A DNA stretch of 64,000 nucleotides from Arthonia radiata. Its lineage: Eukaryota > Ascomycota > Arthoniomycetes > Arthoniales > Arthoniaceae. The stretch's first letter is position 1; each line of letters starts with the position of its first letter. The stretch is taken from NCBI GenBank assembly GCA_002989075.1, contig PSQN01000007.1:1008558-1072557 (forward strand), in the 5' to 3' direction. The notes below the pieces were generated by a model. It did no database searches. It had not been told where the DNA came from and saw only the letters and a program-made list of their open reading frames with translations. The translations under genes were made by a program, and so were the position numbers. Positions 1 to 12,043 of this stretch are shown here, piece after piece.

Positions 1-1347
1 TTTCATGGGGCTGGTTGAGCCGGTCGACTGACATTGGCAGTGTACAAACATCATGTTACGACTGTAATGATGCGGTTCAGCGGCTGGCGTCACGGACTAT
101 GATTAGGAGCTTCGCTACACCACTCTGTACAAACTTGAATTGAGTATATGATACCCACATGTGTCAGGCACGCCATCTATTGTCCAACTCGAAACTGCTA
201 ATTTGCGCCAATGCCTCGATGCACCAAATCAATCTGTCCCCCTGGCAAGCTGTTAGTCCAAGATCGCTGAACATTACCATAGCACGGGACAGCTCTCACG
301 AGCCGCCATTCACGTGTCCACTAGCCTACCCTTCAGTGCTTCCAGCGCAGCTCGCCGTTCGCTATCGCTTCGAACCCGATTGTTCGACAACAGCAAAGCC
401 GCCGCACAGCACGACTGACCCTGTCTTAAATCCCGGGATGATTGCACGTGCCTCAGCTACGCTTGACGCATTCCTCCTACGTCTCGCCACCGCCTTCAAG
501 TCGCGAATCCTCATTTAAACGAAACGTTGCAACACCGCACCACCGCATCGTCTGCTTTCCATCCCAACTTCTGGGCACGTCTGCCACAAGGCTCGCAATA
601 CGGCAGCCATCGCAATGTGGCAGCCACCGCAAACTGTACCTCCAAAGTAGCTTAGCCAACCAACAATAGAAAGCTCTAGGATTTACGGATCACCTGCGGG
701 CAGGACGCTGACTTCCAGCGCGTTGCAATAGCTCGCTCTGCACACTGCTTGAGCTCTGTCTTTGCTGTTCTGTAGCACGGTGTCGAATCAGCCCACACGC
801 TTCTCCACGTATGAAACTCTCATGGGTAGGGTGAGAGCACGCAGGCGTGGAGAGAATTACAGATTGCTCGCAAATGGCAGCAAACAACAATCAGATACTC
901 TCCGATCCATTGTGAGCGTTTTCACCACGGTGATCTCTGGAGCATCTGAGACGCCATGAGACTTTGAGGATCGCGGAGTTCGTGTGCTCGATGGCTTATG
1001 TGATGCGAAAGCAGCTTGCGGGTTGCAGATACGCGTGCTGCAGTCGCTATTGCTTAGAAACCGTTCGTTGGTCACCTGGTTTTCAGCGACGTGGTGAAAA
1101 GCTGCATGTGCAGTGGAGGAGATCCCGTTTGAGCGTCAATGTTCGCGTCTGGGGTCAACGGGGCGCACACAAAACTTGTGCGGAGAGAAGCTAGTAGGGT
1201 ACGTGAGTGAGATGCAAAGGTCTAAAGCAAGAGATGGATCACGACTCTCAAACACAGCGTCTACTCTGCATTACCACACCCCTCATCCACCTCAATCACC
1301 CACACCAACACATGCCACCCCTTCCTCCATTCCTCAACCACCAACCC
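1..1347. other. Left flank without a firm gene
   Basis: Short open frames on both strands overlap here, but none has a convincing start, splice pattern or recognisable protein. From about 1260 to 1500 the + strand is C/A-rich. That is only the complement of the GT-rich 3' end of the next gene, which explains the apparent proline/histidine-rich frames there. Confidence 0.5.
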
Positions 1348-2335
1348 CTAACCACCACCAACAAACCCCACCACCGCCTCCACGAAACCCCCCGGATTCT
1401 CCTCCGCAATCCAATGCCCAGCTCCCTCCACATCCCTCACCACAACATCCTCATAATACTCCCGCGCCTGCCGTTCCGCCACCTTTCCACTAAACATACT
1501 CCCCTTACCACTCAAAGCCAAACACCGCACCTTACTCCTGCCGCCCTCCTCCAACATCTTCTTATTATCCGCATCATCCTTGGCAAACGCCCGGTACGTC
1601 TCAAACCCACTCCGCATCCCCCCCGCCGTCTTATACGCCTGTGTATACGTCTCCTTGTCCGCTTCGGTGATCGCGCCGTGGTTCACACACAGTCTTGTGT
1701 AGAAATGCGTGAGATACTCCTTCTCGTGCCCCTGTACCAGTAATTCGGGGATGTCGAGCTGCCAGTGAAACGTGAAATGCCACGTCGCGGGCGCATGCTC
1801 GAAGTCTTTGTACACGCTCGTGCCTGGTAATGGGCATTCGCCGAAACTGACACTAGCTGTATCAGCAGCGAACCGCGCGGCGTACGCGTGCGCGACCATC
1901 CCTCCGATGTCGTGGCCTACTACGTGCACCTTTCCCTTCACGCCTAGGTGGTCATGCAGCAGTGTATGTAGATCAGCCGCCATAGTCAACTTATCGTACC
2001 CGGACATTGGACGTGAGGAGGCGCCGGCGCCGCGGTAGTCCGGGGCGATGACGCGGTAGCCGTGGGCGGCGAGCGGGTTGATGACGTGCCGGAATTGGTG
2101 GGAGGTTTGGGGGAAGCCGTGGATGAGGAGGAGGGTGCGTTTTTGAGTTGTCGAGGCGGGGACGTCGCTGAGGTTGTAAGTGGGGTGGATGGAGGGGGCG
2201 TGTGAGTGTGGTGGGGGAGGGAGGGGGAGGGGCTTACATGTAGGCGATTGTGATCTCGGAGGGGGTGGAAGGTTCGCCGGCGAGGCGGGCGCGGGAGAAG
2301 GTCCACGTTGTGGTGTTGGTGCCGTGGAGGGACAT
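1348..2335 (-). CDS. Epoxide hydrolase-like alpha/beta hydrolase
   Basis: Predicted 305-aa soluble alpha/beta-hydrolase of the epoxide hydrolase/haloacid dehalogenase-like group, which opens epoxide rings or related C-X bonds through an aspartyl ester. Two exons, 2335..2238 and 2167..1348, join in phase across a 69-nt GTAAGC...CTCAG intron. Visible motifs are the oxyanion-hole HGFPQTSHQF at about residue 55-65, the nucleophile elbow VGHDIGG with Asp as nucleophile, and GAGHWIAEENP near the C terminus carrying the catalytic His. Length fits the family (290-330 aa). The start is the first in-frame ATG, and an N-terminal signal is absent, so it is probably cytosolic. Substrate cannot be told from sequence. 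A simple lactonase or dehalogenase is the main alternative. Confidence 0.85.
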
Positions 2336-3000
2336 TGTTGAAGCGTTGTGGTTGGGTCGTTGTTTGCAGGACGAGACCGTGTTGTGATGGGTGTTTATGA
2401 TATTGCGACAGGTGGTCTACTTGTTGAGGTTGAGTATTGCTGTGGTTGCTCTTCTTCAAGCGTCGATATTGTTGTTGTGCTGAAAGGTCAGTAACGTGAA
2501 GACGCCAATGGGCTTTTATGTTTTTGCGGTTGAACGGAGTATTGGCGATCACAGCGTGATGCGGGGCACTTTGTAGCTCGTAATGACGCTCTGCTTGCAT
2601 ATTGAATGTTAACTTTCGTCTTGATTTTCGCCATTAGCGTCATGCAGCGTCATATAGAGCGTCATGCTTACCAAGAAGATCGAAGCAATTAATTGTCTGT
2701 CAAACATTATATGAAACGAAACAGAAGGGAAGGGAAAAGCACACTTGATAAAGATCACATTGTGAATGAAATAATGTATTTCGAGATAATATAGCTTGAG
2801 ACCTTGTGTATATCGACACATACTCTGGCCTGAGTGGTTACAGGGCTTCGGCCTCTGATGATGAGAGTATTACAGGCGAGATATGGCACACATCCGCCAG
2901 CTTACCAATATGACGCTGTGAATGACGCTGAACATCAGCAATTGCATGCCATTCTAGTTTCGTTGGTTCATGATGGGTGCTGCGTTCTCGGATAGCTGCT
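2336..3000. other. Intergenic: upstream of hydrolase, downstream of agmatinase
   Basis: Holds the 5' flank of the hydrolase gene and the 3' flank of the agmatinase gene, both on the minus strand. I see no gene. A box-A-like string near 2830 is discussed under rejected items. Confidence 0.5.
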
Positions 3001-4480
3001 TTAGTCTTTCGTGAGCGGGCCGCGCTTAATCATGATACTCATGACTTCGTAGAGCACGTCGGCTGCGGCCATAGTCGTTAGTTCGGCATTTGTATCGTAA
3101 GCTGGTGCGACCTCAACCAGATCAGCCGCAATCAGGTTGACACCCTCCAGCCCTCGGAGGATGGTTCGCAGCTCGCGCGTGCTCCATCCACCAGTCTCGG
3201 GGGTACCGGTGGCTGGTGCGAACGCCGGATCAATAGTGTCAATATCGATACTCAAATAAACAGGGTCTATGGTGCCGACACGAGCCCTAATGCGCTCAAT
3301 GATGCCAGCCATCCCACCAGCGTAGGTGCTGTTCGCAGGCAAGTCGATCTCACGCGCTTCGACGCGCTCAAAGCCGCAATAACCGTCGTTGGTGTAGTCA
3401 GAGAGGCCAGAAAGCGTGGTGCGGATGCCAGCATGTATGTTGCTGTCGTTCTTCAGGAGACCCTCTTCCGATGCATGCCAGAAGTAGGTCCCGTGGTTGA
3501 TTGAAGCTTGCAAGGTGGGTGAACCACCGAAAACTTTTGGCTTCCATGTGTCCAGATGACTATCGAAATGGATGACAGTGATGGGGCCATATTCGCGGTT
3601 GATGCTTCTCAGCAAGGGCAACGTGATCGTATGATCGCCGCCAAGCGTAATGACGCGAGGCAACGTTTTGCCGCGTTTCGAGATGCCTGGTCTGTCCGCC
3701 GCAGTTGCTGGAGCTCGCGACAAGATGCTGTGGTGGCCTTCTTCGATCTGCCGTATTGCGTACGCATTGTCGTAGCTGTATCGTGTTGGCTTGAAGGGCT
3801 GATTTCAAGGAACGGGAACACTTACGATGTCACTGGTATATCACCACAGTCGATGACAGTGCCCCAGTCATTGAACGGATTTGCATCGAGAGGCACGTTG
3901 TATCCGCCACTGAAGCGAATCTTGCGTGAGCCTTGACACATGAGGTATAAGTAAGCTCATGAGCTAAGACGGTACGTACTAAAGATTCAGGCGACGAGAC
4001 CCTTATCCAGGGGTCAGTCGCGCCTGGTAAACGCTATAAACCATTGGAGCTGCGTACCTTGCCTGATACCATTTGGGCCAAAGCGTGCGCCCGGACGATA
4101 AGAGGTACCTGCCGATCAGGTGAGCTGGCGGCCCCAGCTGTGATCAAGCTTTCCTGCAAGTCTTTGACTCGAGTTGGCTGACCTGTATCAAAAGGGGCTC
4201 CGATGAAAGCTATGTCGTATTTCACGTCGTTGCTGGCAAGACAAGGGTGATACGGGAGCCGCCCAAAGGTGGAGATGCCTGAGAAGACAGAGTCGGCCTG
4301 TCATGCGTCAAACGGCCATGCAGCCTCTCGCAGAAGACTCTGATATACCTGCGTGCCTCCATCACCAGGTAGCGTATTGTACCAGAGTCCGCTGTGTGGG
4401 CCTTGGATCGGGGTTTGACCCTCTTTCTCATGAGCTGATACAGCAGCAAAGAGAGCAAAGAAAGACAAGCTTTTGAACAT
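3001..4480 (-). CDS. Agmatinase/ureohydrolase with signal peptide
   Basis: Predicted 392-aa enzyme of the arginase/agmatinase family, which hydrolyses agmatine (or a related guanidino compound) to putrescine and urea with a dinuclear Mn site. Five exons (4480..4349, 4297..4183, 4108..4058, 3931..3826, 3775..3001) join in frame. Metal-binding motifs are complete: GGDHT, HFDSHLD (DxHxD) and SIDIDTIDP. The fungal signature GAPFDTGTSYRPGARFGP is cut by the second intron. The N terminus (MFKSLSFFALFAAVSAHE) looks like a cleavable signal peptide, so the product probably enters the secretory pathway, unlike cytosolic arginase. It is divergent from the secreted protein gene at 5441. Activity on agmatine rather than another guanidine is inferred from similarity alone. 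Confidence 0.9.
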
Positions 4481-5440
4481 CTTGAAGTAACTTGATCAAC
4501 AGATGAACGTACAACGAATCCACAACCGTTGTGCAAGCTCACGCGAGGTCACGCAAAATTGAAGATGAGCTTCCCCCAGCTGCGTCATGTTGTTGGAAGA
4601 AAGTGGTGCTGATACTAACAGCAATAGCGATTGCCGCTCACACATGCCATTGGCTGCAGCCGAGATAGGGTGCATACGGAAGACAATGCTTGTGGTCCTC
4701 TTTTAGGCGAGCCAGAGTCATTCGGGAAGCTGGACTGAGGTGTTGTCCGAGGGTGGGGATACGGTGAGGGGCGCTTAGCTCACGTCAATTCTCTTATCAG
4801 CAGCAGCAATATCGAAAAGCTATGATGGTCGCTGTCATGCGTTTGCAGACGTGTCGTTGATGCGTTTTATCACTGTGCATGAAAATGGCACTGGAGAACA
4901 TGATGCTGATGTGTCGTTAAGAGGAGAAGTCGCCAAAGTCACTCGAGCAATAGCCGGGAACAGTTGCCTTTTCGGGCGCTATGTGATACAATCTTTCTAT
5001 CGTCCGATGTCGGCTGACTGCGTCTGCCATTGGCAATATGATCGTCTTGTTCTCTTCTGATGATATCTGCAACGATTGTTCGATATGTCCACAAAGCTGA
5101 TCATGCCGTTCAGCGTTCGCGCATCAGACTTCACGCACAGCCCTTCTTTTCTAACCCTTCTCAGCTTGTTTGGGGAGTACAACCCTGGCTGTCTGCGTGG
5201 TGAGACGAAGCAGTGGCAACCTTTGCGCGCTGCTCTTGACCTGAAAGAGCTCTTACCAGCTTCAACAGGAGGCAACTTCCTCGACTAAGATCCCAGCTAT
5301 GTGTCGTCGCCGTAGGCTGCCTGAGATGTCCTCTCTTCATCGTGTAAACCTAAGTTCTAAGCTGCATTCCCCTTGATCAATCAAACTGCTCCTCGAGCAC
5401 CTGCTAGCTAGCATCGCCAACCCCTAAAATACCTTCTACA
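4481..5440. other. Divergent intergenic region
   Basis: About 960 bases between the agmatinase (-) and the small secreted protein (+), so it must contain both promoters. Short frames at 4851-5290 have no support. I see no distinctive operator or repeat. Confidence 0.5.
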
Positions 5441-6080
5441 ATGGCTCGGTTTACTTTCATGACAGCAGCAATTGTCCTATCTTCTATCTACGCAGGCGCT
5501 TCTCCTCAATCCCAAGGGTCTGTCCCTGCAAGCGCGGGGTCACCTAATCAGCAGTTCAACCTACAACCGCTCATCACCGCTGGCGACCAAAGCATCTTCC
5601 CAAGCCGTCTCTATGGTGAGTCCCCGCCATTTGCCGGTCACACACCCTCCCTGACTATCCGCAGTCACAACCCAACACACCGGCGCCGGCACCTCAGCAG
5701 CCGTAGCCGTCACCAATCAGACCATCGCCGCCGTATTCTCCCTCAACGACACCCGCCTCGGCTTCTCCACCCCTCAAGTCCCATATAACGTCGGCCTCTT
5801 CCCGCATGAGGCCTCCATGTCCAACGCCCCGCCCTCGTACAGCGTCGTCACCATCAATGCCGGCCTGGGTACACCTGGCTTTAGCCTTGATCCGGGCAAC
5901 TATATCCAGTATGTGGGCAACATCACATTCACGACCTTTGCCCTGTGCAGTGTCAATGGGACTGCCCCGTACTTCAGCCTGGGAAGCGACTATCAGATTC
6001 TATGGAAGAATCAGACTAGCGCTCCTATGGCGGCCAATTGCGCTGATGTGAAGCTGGGGGCGAGCTTCGTTACGGCTTGA
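5441..6080 (+). CDS. Small secreted protein, DUF7907-like
   Basis: Predicted 196-aa extracellular protein in two exons, 5441..5615 and 5665..6080 (49-nt intron, phase 1). Residues 1-21 (MARFTFMTAAIVLSSIYAGA) form a signal peptide. The mature part starts a beta-rich domain with LYVTTQHTGAGTSAAVAV, which resembles the fungal secreted DUF7907 family as I remember it. Several N-glycosylation sequons are present (NQT, NDT, NIT, NGT, NQT). There are only two cysteines in the mature protein, so it is not a typical cysteine-rich effector. Such proteins are often found in dothideomycete secretomes, and no biochemical function is known to me. The start is the ATG directly before the hydrophobic stretch. 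Confidence 0.8.
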
Positions 6081-6345
6081 AATGACCTTTGTATGAGACG
6101 GTGTCGAGTGCAGGATCGGATGTGTCGAGTGTGATGAGCTACGAGGAGTAACATGACACGTCAGTATCCTGAGAAATACCAGCGGGGAAGATGGACAGAA
6201 CGGTGTCGGGCTCGTATGGTATGGAGGTGGATACAACTAGATTCAAGAAAAACAGTGTGAGCAATGGGCAGAACAGACAAAGACGCAGTGTACGCAGCAA
6301 CTGAAGATGAATCAGACATGCTTCTCCATTACAATAACCTGCGTC

Positions 6346-8242
6346 TCACACCTCACCACCACCATCCTCTCTGAAACTCCGTCTCCTACACCTCTCCCGC
6401 TCCACCAAACTCCCTCTGCCCTCCTCATCCACCACACTCGCCCTTCTCTCCACCTCCAACCGCCCCAACGCCCGCTCACACTCCCCCCTCCAATCACTCC
6501 ACCCCACAATCCCCCACTCCACCAGCCCCACCAGATACAGCGCCACACACTGTCCCACCCACAGCCCCGCCAACCCCCACCCATGCCACGCCAACCACAC
6601 CCCGCCCGGCAGCGCCAACGCATAATAACTCACCACATTCACCACCGCACCCACATGCTGCCGTCCCTGCCCCCTCAACACGCCCCCGCAACTCCCATTC
6701 AACCCGTCCGCAACCTGGAACAGCGCCACTAGCGGCATCACCTCCGCCGTCAGCCGCACCACGGATTCCTCATCATTAAACAACCGCGCGTAGCTGTCTT
6801 TCACGCACATCAGTGCCGCCAGCACCACCGTGCCCAATATAATAGATAAGAAAGCAGCGGTATGGCTCGCCCGTCGCGCACCTTTCGCGTCTGATGCGCC
6901 GAGCAAATTCCCAACCCGGCTCGACGCGGCGACGCCCAGCCCGAACGGAATCGTGTTTAACACTTGATCTGTCGTCATGATCACGCTTTGCGCGGCGAGG
7001 GGGACGGTGCCGAGTGTGCCTGCCACGAGCGCTACGATCTCGAAGGCCCACCATTCGGTGCCGACGTGGAGGATGCCGAGAGCGCTGAGGCGGGAGAAGG
7101 TGAGGAGGTGGGTGGGGATGAGGGACCGGCGGGTGAGACCTGGGGGGGTTAGGAGGTTGGGATGGGAGTTGGGATGGGAGTTGGGATGGGAGCTGGGATG
7201 GGAGCTGGGATGGAGTGGTGGGATGGGAGTTGGGATGGGATAGAACAGAATAGGACGCGATTCCGGGATGAGATGGGATCGTGCAGAAACCAGGACTTAC
7301 CGCCCCACGCTGCTCGGCCACGGTTTGGCGAGGAGCAGGTGTAGAGAGTGAGGAGGAGGAAGGCGAGCCAGTACGACAAGCCGGTTGCGAGCGGTGCGCC
7401 GTAGAGGCCTAGTCCAAGCGGATAGATGAAGAAATAATTGAACAGAGCGTTGAGAGGCGAGACAAGTAGCAGAACATACGTCCCAGCTCTTGGGATCTCT
7501 GGTGTGTATCAGTAAGCGCTGTCAAGCGCTGACACAAGGAACGTGCGACGCAGGGAATTGGAGACGCCGGCGTACCCTGCGCTTGGAGGTACTTCTTCAA
7601 CGCCTCAAAGTAGATATACCCCAGACCACCAGGCGCAAGAACCCAAAGGAAGCGCGCGGCATCGTGGGCTAGCCATGGTTCTTGGCCTAGCGCGATGAAG
7701 AGTGGTTCGCTGAAGCCCCAGAGGACGACGATGGGGATGTAGAAGATCCCGAGGACGATGAAGGCGCGTTGCAGTATCACGCCTAGATCATGCGGGTCTT
7801 TGCTCCCGGTGAAACTCGCGGACGCAAGCGTATCGATTGCAGTCGTCCCGCCTAGCGCGATCAGCCAGCCCGTCGCCATGGCGAACATGTACGCGAACGC
7901 GGCGGTTGCGAGAGCCTCCGGGGAGAGACGGCCGACGATGAGGACGGAGACGGTCTGCAAGGAGTTTTGGAGCGTGTAGGCGAGGATGATGGGGAGGGCT
8001 GATTTGAGCTGATGGAGGGATTCGTGGAGGACGGTGTGGGTTGTTGATGTGGTGGAGTCATGGTTGGACGCGTGCTTGCGCGGGTGGTTGGAGTCTGTGG
8101 AGGTGCGGGAGAAGGCGTGGTCTGGGAGCAGGGAGGTTGTCTCGTTGATTGGCGTGTCTTCTTCCGTGTCGGCGTCGTAGGTTTGCGTGTTGGCGGAGGC
8201 GGGGCGGGTGGTGGGGGAGGGTGGTGAGAGGTTCGCTGACAT
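6346..8242 (-). CDS. MATE family efflux transporter
   Basis: Predicted 552-aa multidrug and toxin extrusion (MATE) transporter, an H+ or Na+ driven exporter of the plasma or vacuolar membrane. Three exons (8242..7576, 7498..7301, 7139..6346) join in frame. About 90 polar N-terminal residues precede the membrane core. The first hydrophobic half contains the MATE-like SALPIILAYTLQNSLQ and GRLSPEALATAAFAYMFA stretches. The second half contains GVAASSRVGNLLGASDAKGA, the repeat-equivalent motif, then further helices to about residue 500 and a charged tail. Length is normal for fungal MATE proteins. The second intron (161 nt) is long for this window because it carries a 12-bp G-rich tandem repeat. 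Substrate unknown. It ends convergently to the secreted protein gene at 5441. Confidence 0.9.
7157..7240 (+). repeat. 12-bp G-rich tandem repeat in MATE intron 2
   Basis: Roughly seven copies of TTGGGATGGGAG (with C for T at the first base in two copies and one short unit) follow one another. On the + strand this gives many closely spaced GGG runs, enough for a G-quadruplex. In the transcript (minus strand) it is a pyrimidine-rich tract inside the intron upstream of the acceptor. Confidence 0.9.
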
Positions 8243-9119
8243 GTTTTGTCGTGATTGTTGAGTCTGTCAATATGATACTACAAGAGCATAACAGCTGTCT
8301 GTACTCTGTGTTTACTATTACGAAGGCATTGAAGAAAGGGACAGCTTCTGAAACATGAAAACTCCGATGATCGTTTTTCCAACGCGTAAGAAGCTATGTC
8401 AGAACGCCTAGCATTTAGCCGGTGAAATCGGTAGCGAGCACGCGAACAAGGAATAGAAATGCAAGTCTTTCGATGATAGCAGGGGCAAGCACCAGAACGG
8501 CGTGGGCTTATCTGTTACCGACCTCCCACTTCCGAGCGAACCATAGCTACGGGTATGAGCTAAAAGAAAGTTTGATAGAGCTATTTGTGCGCAGGATCCG
8601 CACAGAATACTCAAACATTGTTACAAATGCCATTGCAGATGTAGAGCTCACCAAATTGGCTACGACAAGGAGGTATGTTGTGTATGTTTGTATATCCTGC
8701 TGATGTTGTCTAAGTTGTATTTGAAGGAGACTCGTATGAGTGGCATGAGGAGACTGTGAGAGCGTAGGAATCTGTACTTCTCCTTGGTTGTCACGGCATT
8801 TCACAATATGCTACAATGCGGTCGTCTTTCTGCGGGGATGAGTACCAGAGAGATGCATTATGAGCAGAGAGCGAAGACCACAAAACAGTCACGAGAGATT
8901 GATAGTAAAAGGCGGAGTGATCTCCGCTGCACTCGAGTCAGCTAGACACTTCAGACAAGCAAATTGAATCTTATTGTGTGAAAATCAGAAACTAATTTGT
9001 GCAATAGTAAGAACAAGGCGAAAGCCAGCATTGACTAGACGTGCTAGCTGTGAAAATAGCCTTGCTCTAGCACTATGTCACGCTCATGAGGTACAACATC
9101 GTCAAAACACCACCCATCT
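8243..9119. other. Intergenic region
   Basis: Upstream of the MATE gene and downstream of a tentative minus-strand gene. The open frames at 8422-8804 and 8974-9231 lack recognisable protein features. Nothing else seen. Confidence 0.45.
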
Positions 9120-10502
9120 TCAAAACGGAAAAATCCTGCACAAGCGCGGCCAGAGACGCCCGGTGTCATGCGGGTGCCGACGTAGTTTAAACAGCTCCAT
9201 CTCGTATCCCACAAGCGCTAGAGTGGCCTAGTCACGTGTTGTTAGCAAACATTCAACACTCTGCCGTCTCTTGAGGATGTCTGCAGGACGTGACTCACCT
9301 CAATAACGTACTCCCAGTCCTGTATCACATAACTCAACATCGCGACATGGTGGCCCGCCATCAGCTCAAAGTGCAAACTACGCGTGGCTTCGACCGTCTC
9401 TTTGCGAGGCCGCGTCGCAGGTCCAATGTCCTGCAATGTGTAGATGCACACGTCCCGGATCGTCTGCATGGACAGATGGTATGTGTTGTTGCATTTGTAG
9501 GAGGGCCAGCCTTCGCGAGCTCCGGTTCGCTCGTATACCCGATCGTGCTTAATTTTATGCTCCTTGTCTTCCTCGTCGAACGTGATGATCCGTATCTTGT
9601 CTTTGGTGACGTCGCGAGCGTCCAGATCGATTGCGAAGCTCTGTTGTTGACACGTACCCGTGATGTAGTTGTCGATAACTACATTGTCATGTTGTCAGCT
9701 TGATAGGATGACTTCGGCCGATCGCATTAACCTTGTCGGTGAACGCGTATCAGGTACATGAAGCGGTAGGGCTCGAAGCTGATCTTACCGGTCGGCACGT
9801 CGTCGAACAGTCCGGTCATGAAAGAACTTTTTTCACCCCTGAGGATATCCTGGGGTTTCTGGTCTCGGTCAAGGTAATAGACATGAATATCTTGCTTATG
9901 ATGATTAATCACAGCAGTCACTTTGACCCCCGGTTGGTTCATGACGCTGTGAGCAGCCGCACTCTTGCAACGCGCGCTTCGAAAGCTCCGATTACGCCAG
10001 TGGGACGATGAGGCGATTGCTGCTGTGGATACGCTTTTCGCACAAATCAAGAAGAAGAACCAGCCAAGTCGTCGGAGCTCGGCAACGTATACTGGAAATT
10101 GTGTTGACGGCACTATACCCTTCGACTTTGGGTGGCTTTTTGTCTAATGCTGGAAGCCTAAGCCGAGCCTAAACAGCCAGAGCAGCGATTATCCTCGACA
10201 TGTCTCCCAGCGTAAATGTTGAATACTATTACCATGGGTCCCATTTGTGCCAGATTAGCAAGGAGTATTTATGGCGATGAACAGGTGGCCTACCAAACAT
10301 GCCGCAGAAAACAGGAGCAATCTACGACGAGCCGTGGCCTTTGTTCAGTGTATTTCCATCCCTTAAAGCAATCTCCCAAGAGTCGCATGCAGTTCAAGAA
10401 GTGCGAGAAGCAAGGTGCATGAAAGATCACTGATAGCCGAAGTCCTTGGGACAGGATCGCGACTAGCACAGCGAACGCGAGAACCGTGTACTTCGATGAC
10501 AT
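9120..10502 (-). CDS. Tentative secreted protein of unknown function
   Basis: Not recognised. A likely model has four exons: 10502..10431, 10143..9732, 9678..9299 and 9227..9120 (323 aa). The first exon encodes a good signal peptide (MSSKYTVLAFAVLVAILSQG). The intron at 9731..9679 has a GCTGAC branch site and TAG acceptor. The last intron has donor GTGAGT, branch TTGCTAAC and acceptor CTAG, and phases agree. The most protein-like parts are a stretch resembling a sugar-binding beta-strand (VKVTAVINHHKQDIHVYYLD) and a cysteine-containing region after VIDNYITGTC. A resemblance to fucose-specific lectin repeats is weak. The join between exons 1 and 2 uses a poor donor (GTGATC), so the N terminus is the least certain part. 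Confidence 0.4.
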
Positions 10503-12043
10503 GACCGTGCAGATATTTGCGACTTAAGATTGGATGTTGCCGCTAGGAATGACATTGAGACCGTGGGTGACAGTGTTGCTCGAGCCAGGCGTTGAAAGGA
10601 TGCGAGCGAACTGAGGCTTGAATGTATCATCTAAGGGAACCTCAGGTGCTTGTCGGATATGTTTGCCTGCCAAACGCCGGGTCGTGGAATGACCCGTTTT
10701 CAGTCCGTCGCGGTCCGAGCTGAGTGTAGGTAGATACGTGATCTCAAGTTTGCCAAGTGTTCGCAAATCCATTGGTTGTTTCGCATGTCTGCAGGTTCCG
10801 GACGCAGTGTTTGAGATGACCTTCGTGGTGATGCCGGCATGCAACGCATTCTGGGCACATTCAGCCGGCGCACATTGTCAGTGTCCGATTTGGAGTCATG
10901 CAATAATTAGATGGGTATCATTCTTGCTGTCTTCGAGAAGGTGTGTTCACACCATCATTTGAATAAGTAGTGGTGAATATTTGATAGAACGCTCGCCTGG
11001 AAAGCAGCGTGATAATATGTCATTATTTTGTGGACGGGCTTGCTGTTAGTGGGCTTAGCGAAGTCGAATAGAATAAGGACAATTCCAGCCTTCACCTACA
11101 CAAGCAGAAGATTCGCCGAGTAGAGGGTGCTCAATGTGACACCGAGAAACCTGTAAAGGCGCTCTTCCTCGGCCATGTTTGGCGCTGTTCTTTTCGCTTA
11201 ACACGGCTAGCTGTGTAACGTACTTGAACGTGGCCAGGGAATACTGGGATAGCAGTCCCCGTCTTGTTGAAGGGCTTCCAATGGGATCTATGTTCCAGGA
11301 GGACGACAAAGGTGACTTGCATTGCCCGAGAGCCGGTCACACGCCGCTCTTGAGACGTCTCCTGCTTGAACATGGTTCAAGGAGAGTGTGTTGACCGCTC
11401 ATTGCGAAAGGAAGCAAGAGTTCAAGCAGCAGAAAAAGGCGGCGAGATTGCGCTTGGGCCTCCACATCTTCTTGGCACAGATGGTCACCACCCTGATACT
11501 CGACAAATGCTGCCTGTGAAAAGTCGCACAGGCTGCGGAGCTACGAGTGAGAAGAATGCTTTATAATGACGGTCAAAGACGAGCAAGGCAGACAATTCAG
11601 AGTCTAATGTGAAGGAGCCGTGTGCGAACTACTCTGGCCCGGTTCCGCGTTCCGACAGGCGCACCGTACCCGTGGGCCAGTTGCTCGAGCCAACCGTGCA
11701 GATCTTCTCTGACCATTCTATCTCCCATACCTTGCTCCAGTCCTCGGCTGGTTGAGAAAGCAGTTTGGCGAGGGTGTACCTCGAAGCGGATGCGGCTCTG
11801 AGGCCGTCACGCTCGAGGTACCTCTCATTTCTAGTGGACGCGCAACTCAACCCAACACCCCGCATCTCTGGCTCATCACGTCTACATCCATCCCACTCCA
11901 GCAACAATCTTATCTTCTTACCATCTCATTGCTGTACACTCATTCACACTCCTGTATTCGATACATATCACACCACTTTCTCGCCTGACCGTTGCGCTAT
12001 TGCTCTCATTACCTGAGCGAGCAGAGAGTGAGCTGGACCCCCA
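10503..12043. other. Intergenic region
   Basis: About 1.5 kb upstream of the zinc-finger-like gene. Minus-strand frames at 10524-10844, 11055-11373 and 11629-11907 are short, and the last lacks an ATG. No motif supports a gene, although a small multi-exon gene cannot be ruled out. Confidence 0.4.

Noticed and set aside
2825-2900. Box-A-like string TGGCCTGAGTGG suggestive of a tRNA
   Set aside because: No box B (GGTTCGANNCC) at a proper distance and no acceptor stem pairing visible.
10524-10903. Minus-strand frames of 67-106 codons
   Set aside because: No signal peptide, domain or splice continuation. Likely chance.
11055-11907. Possible multi-exon minus-strand gene from three short frames
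   Set aside because: The uppermost frame has no ATG and I could not find joins that keep phase.
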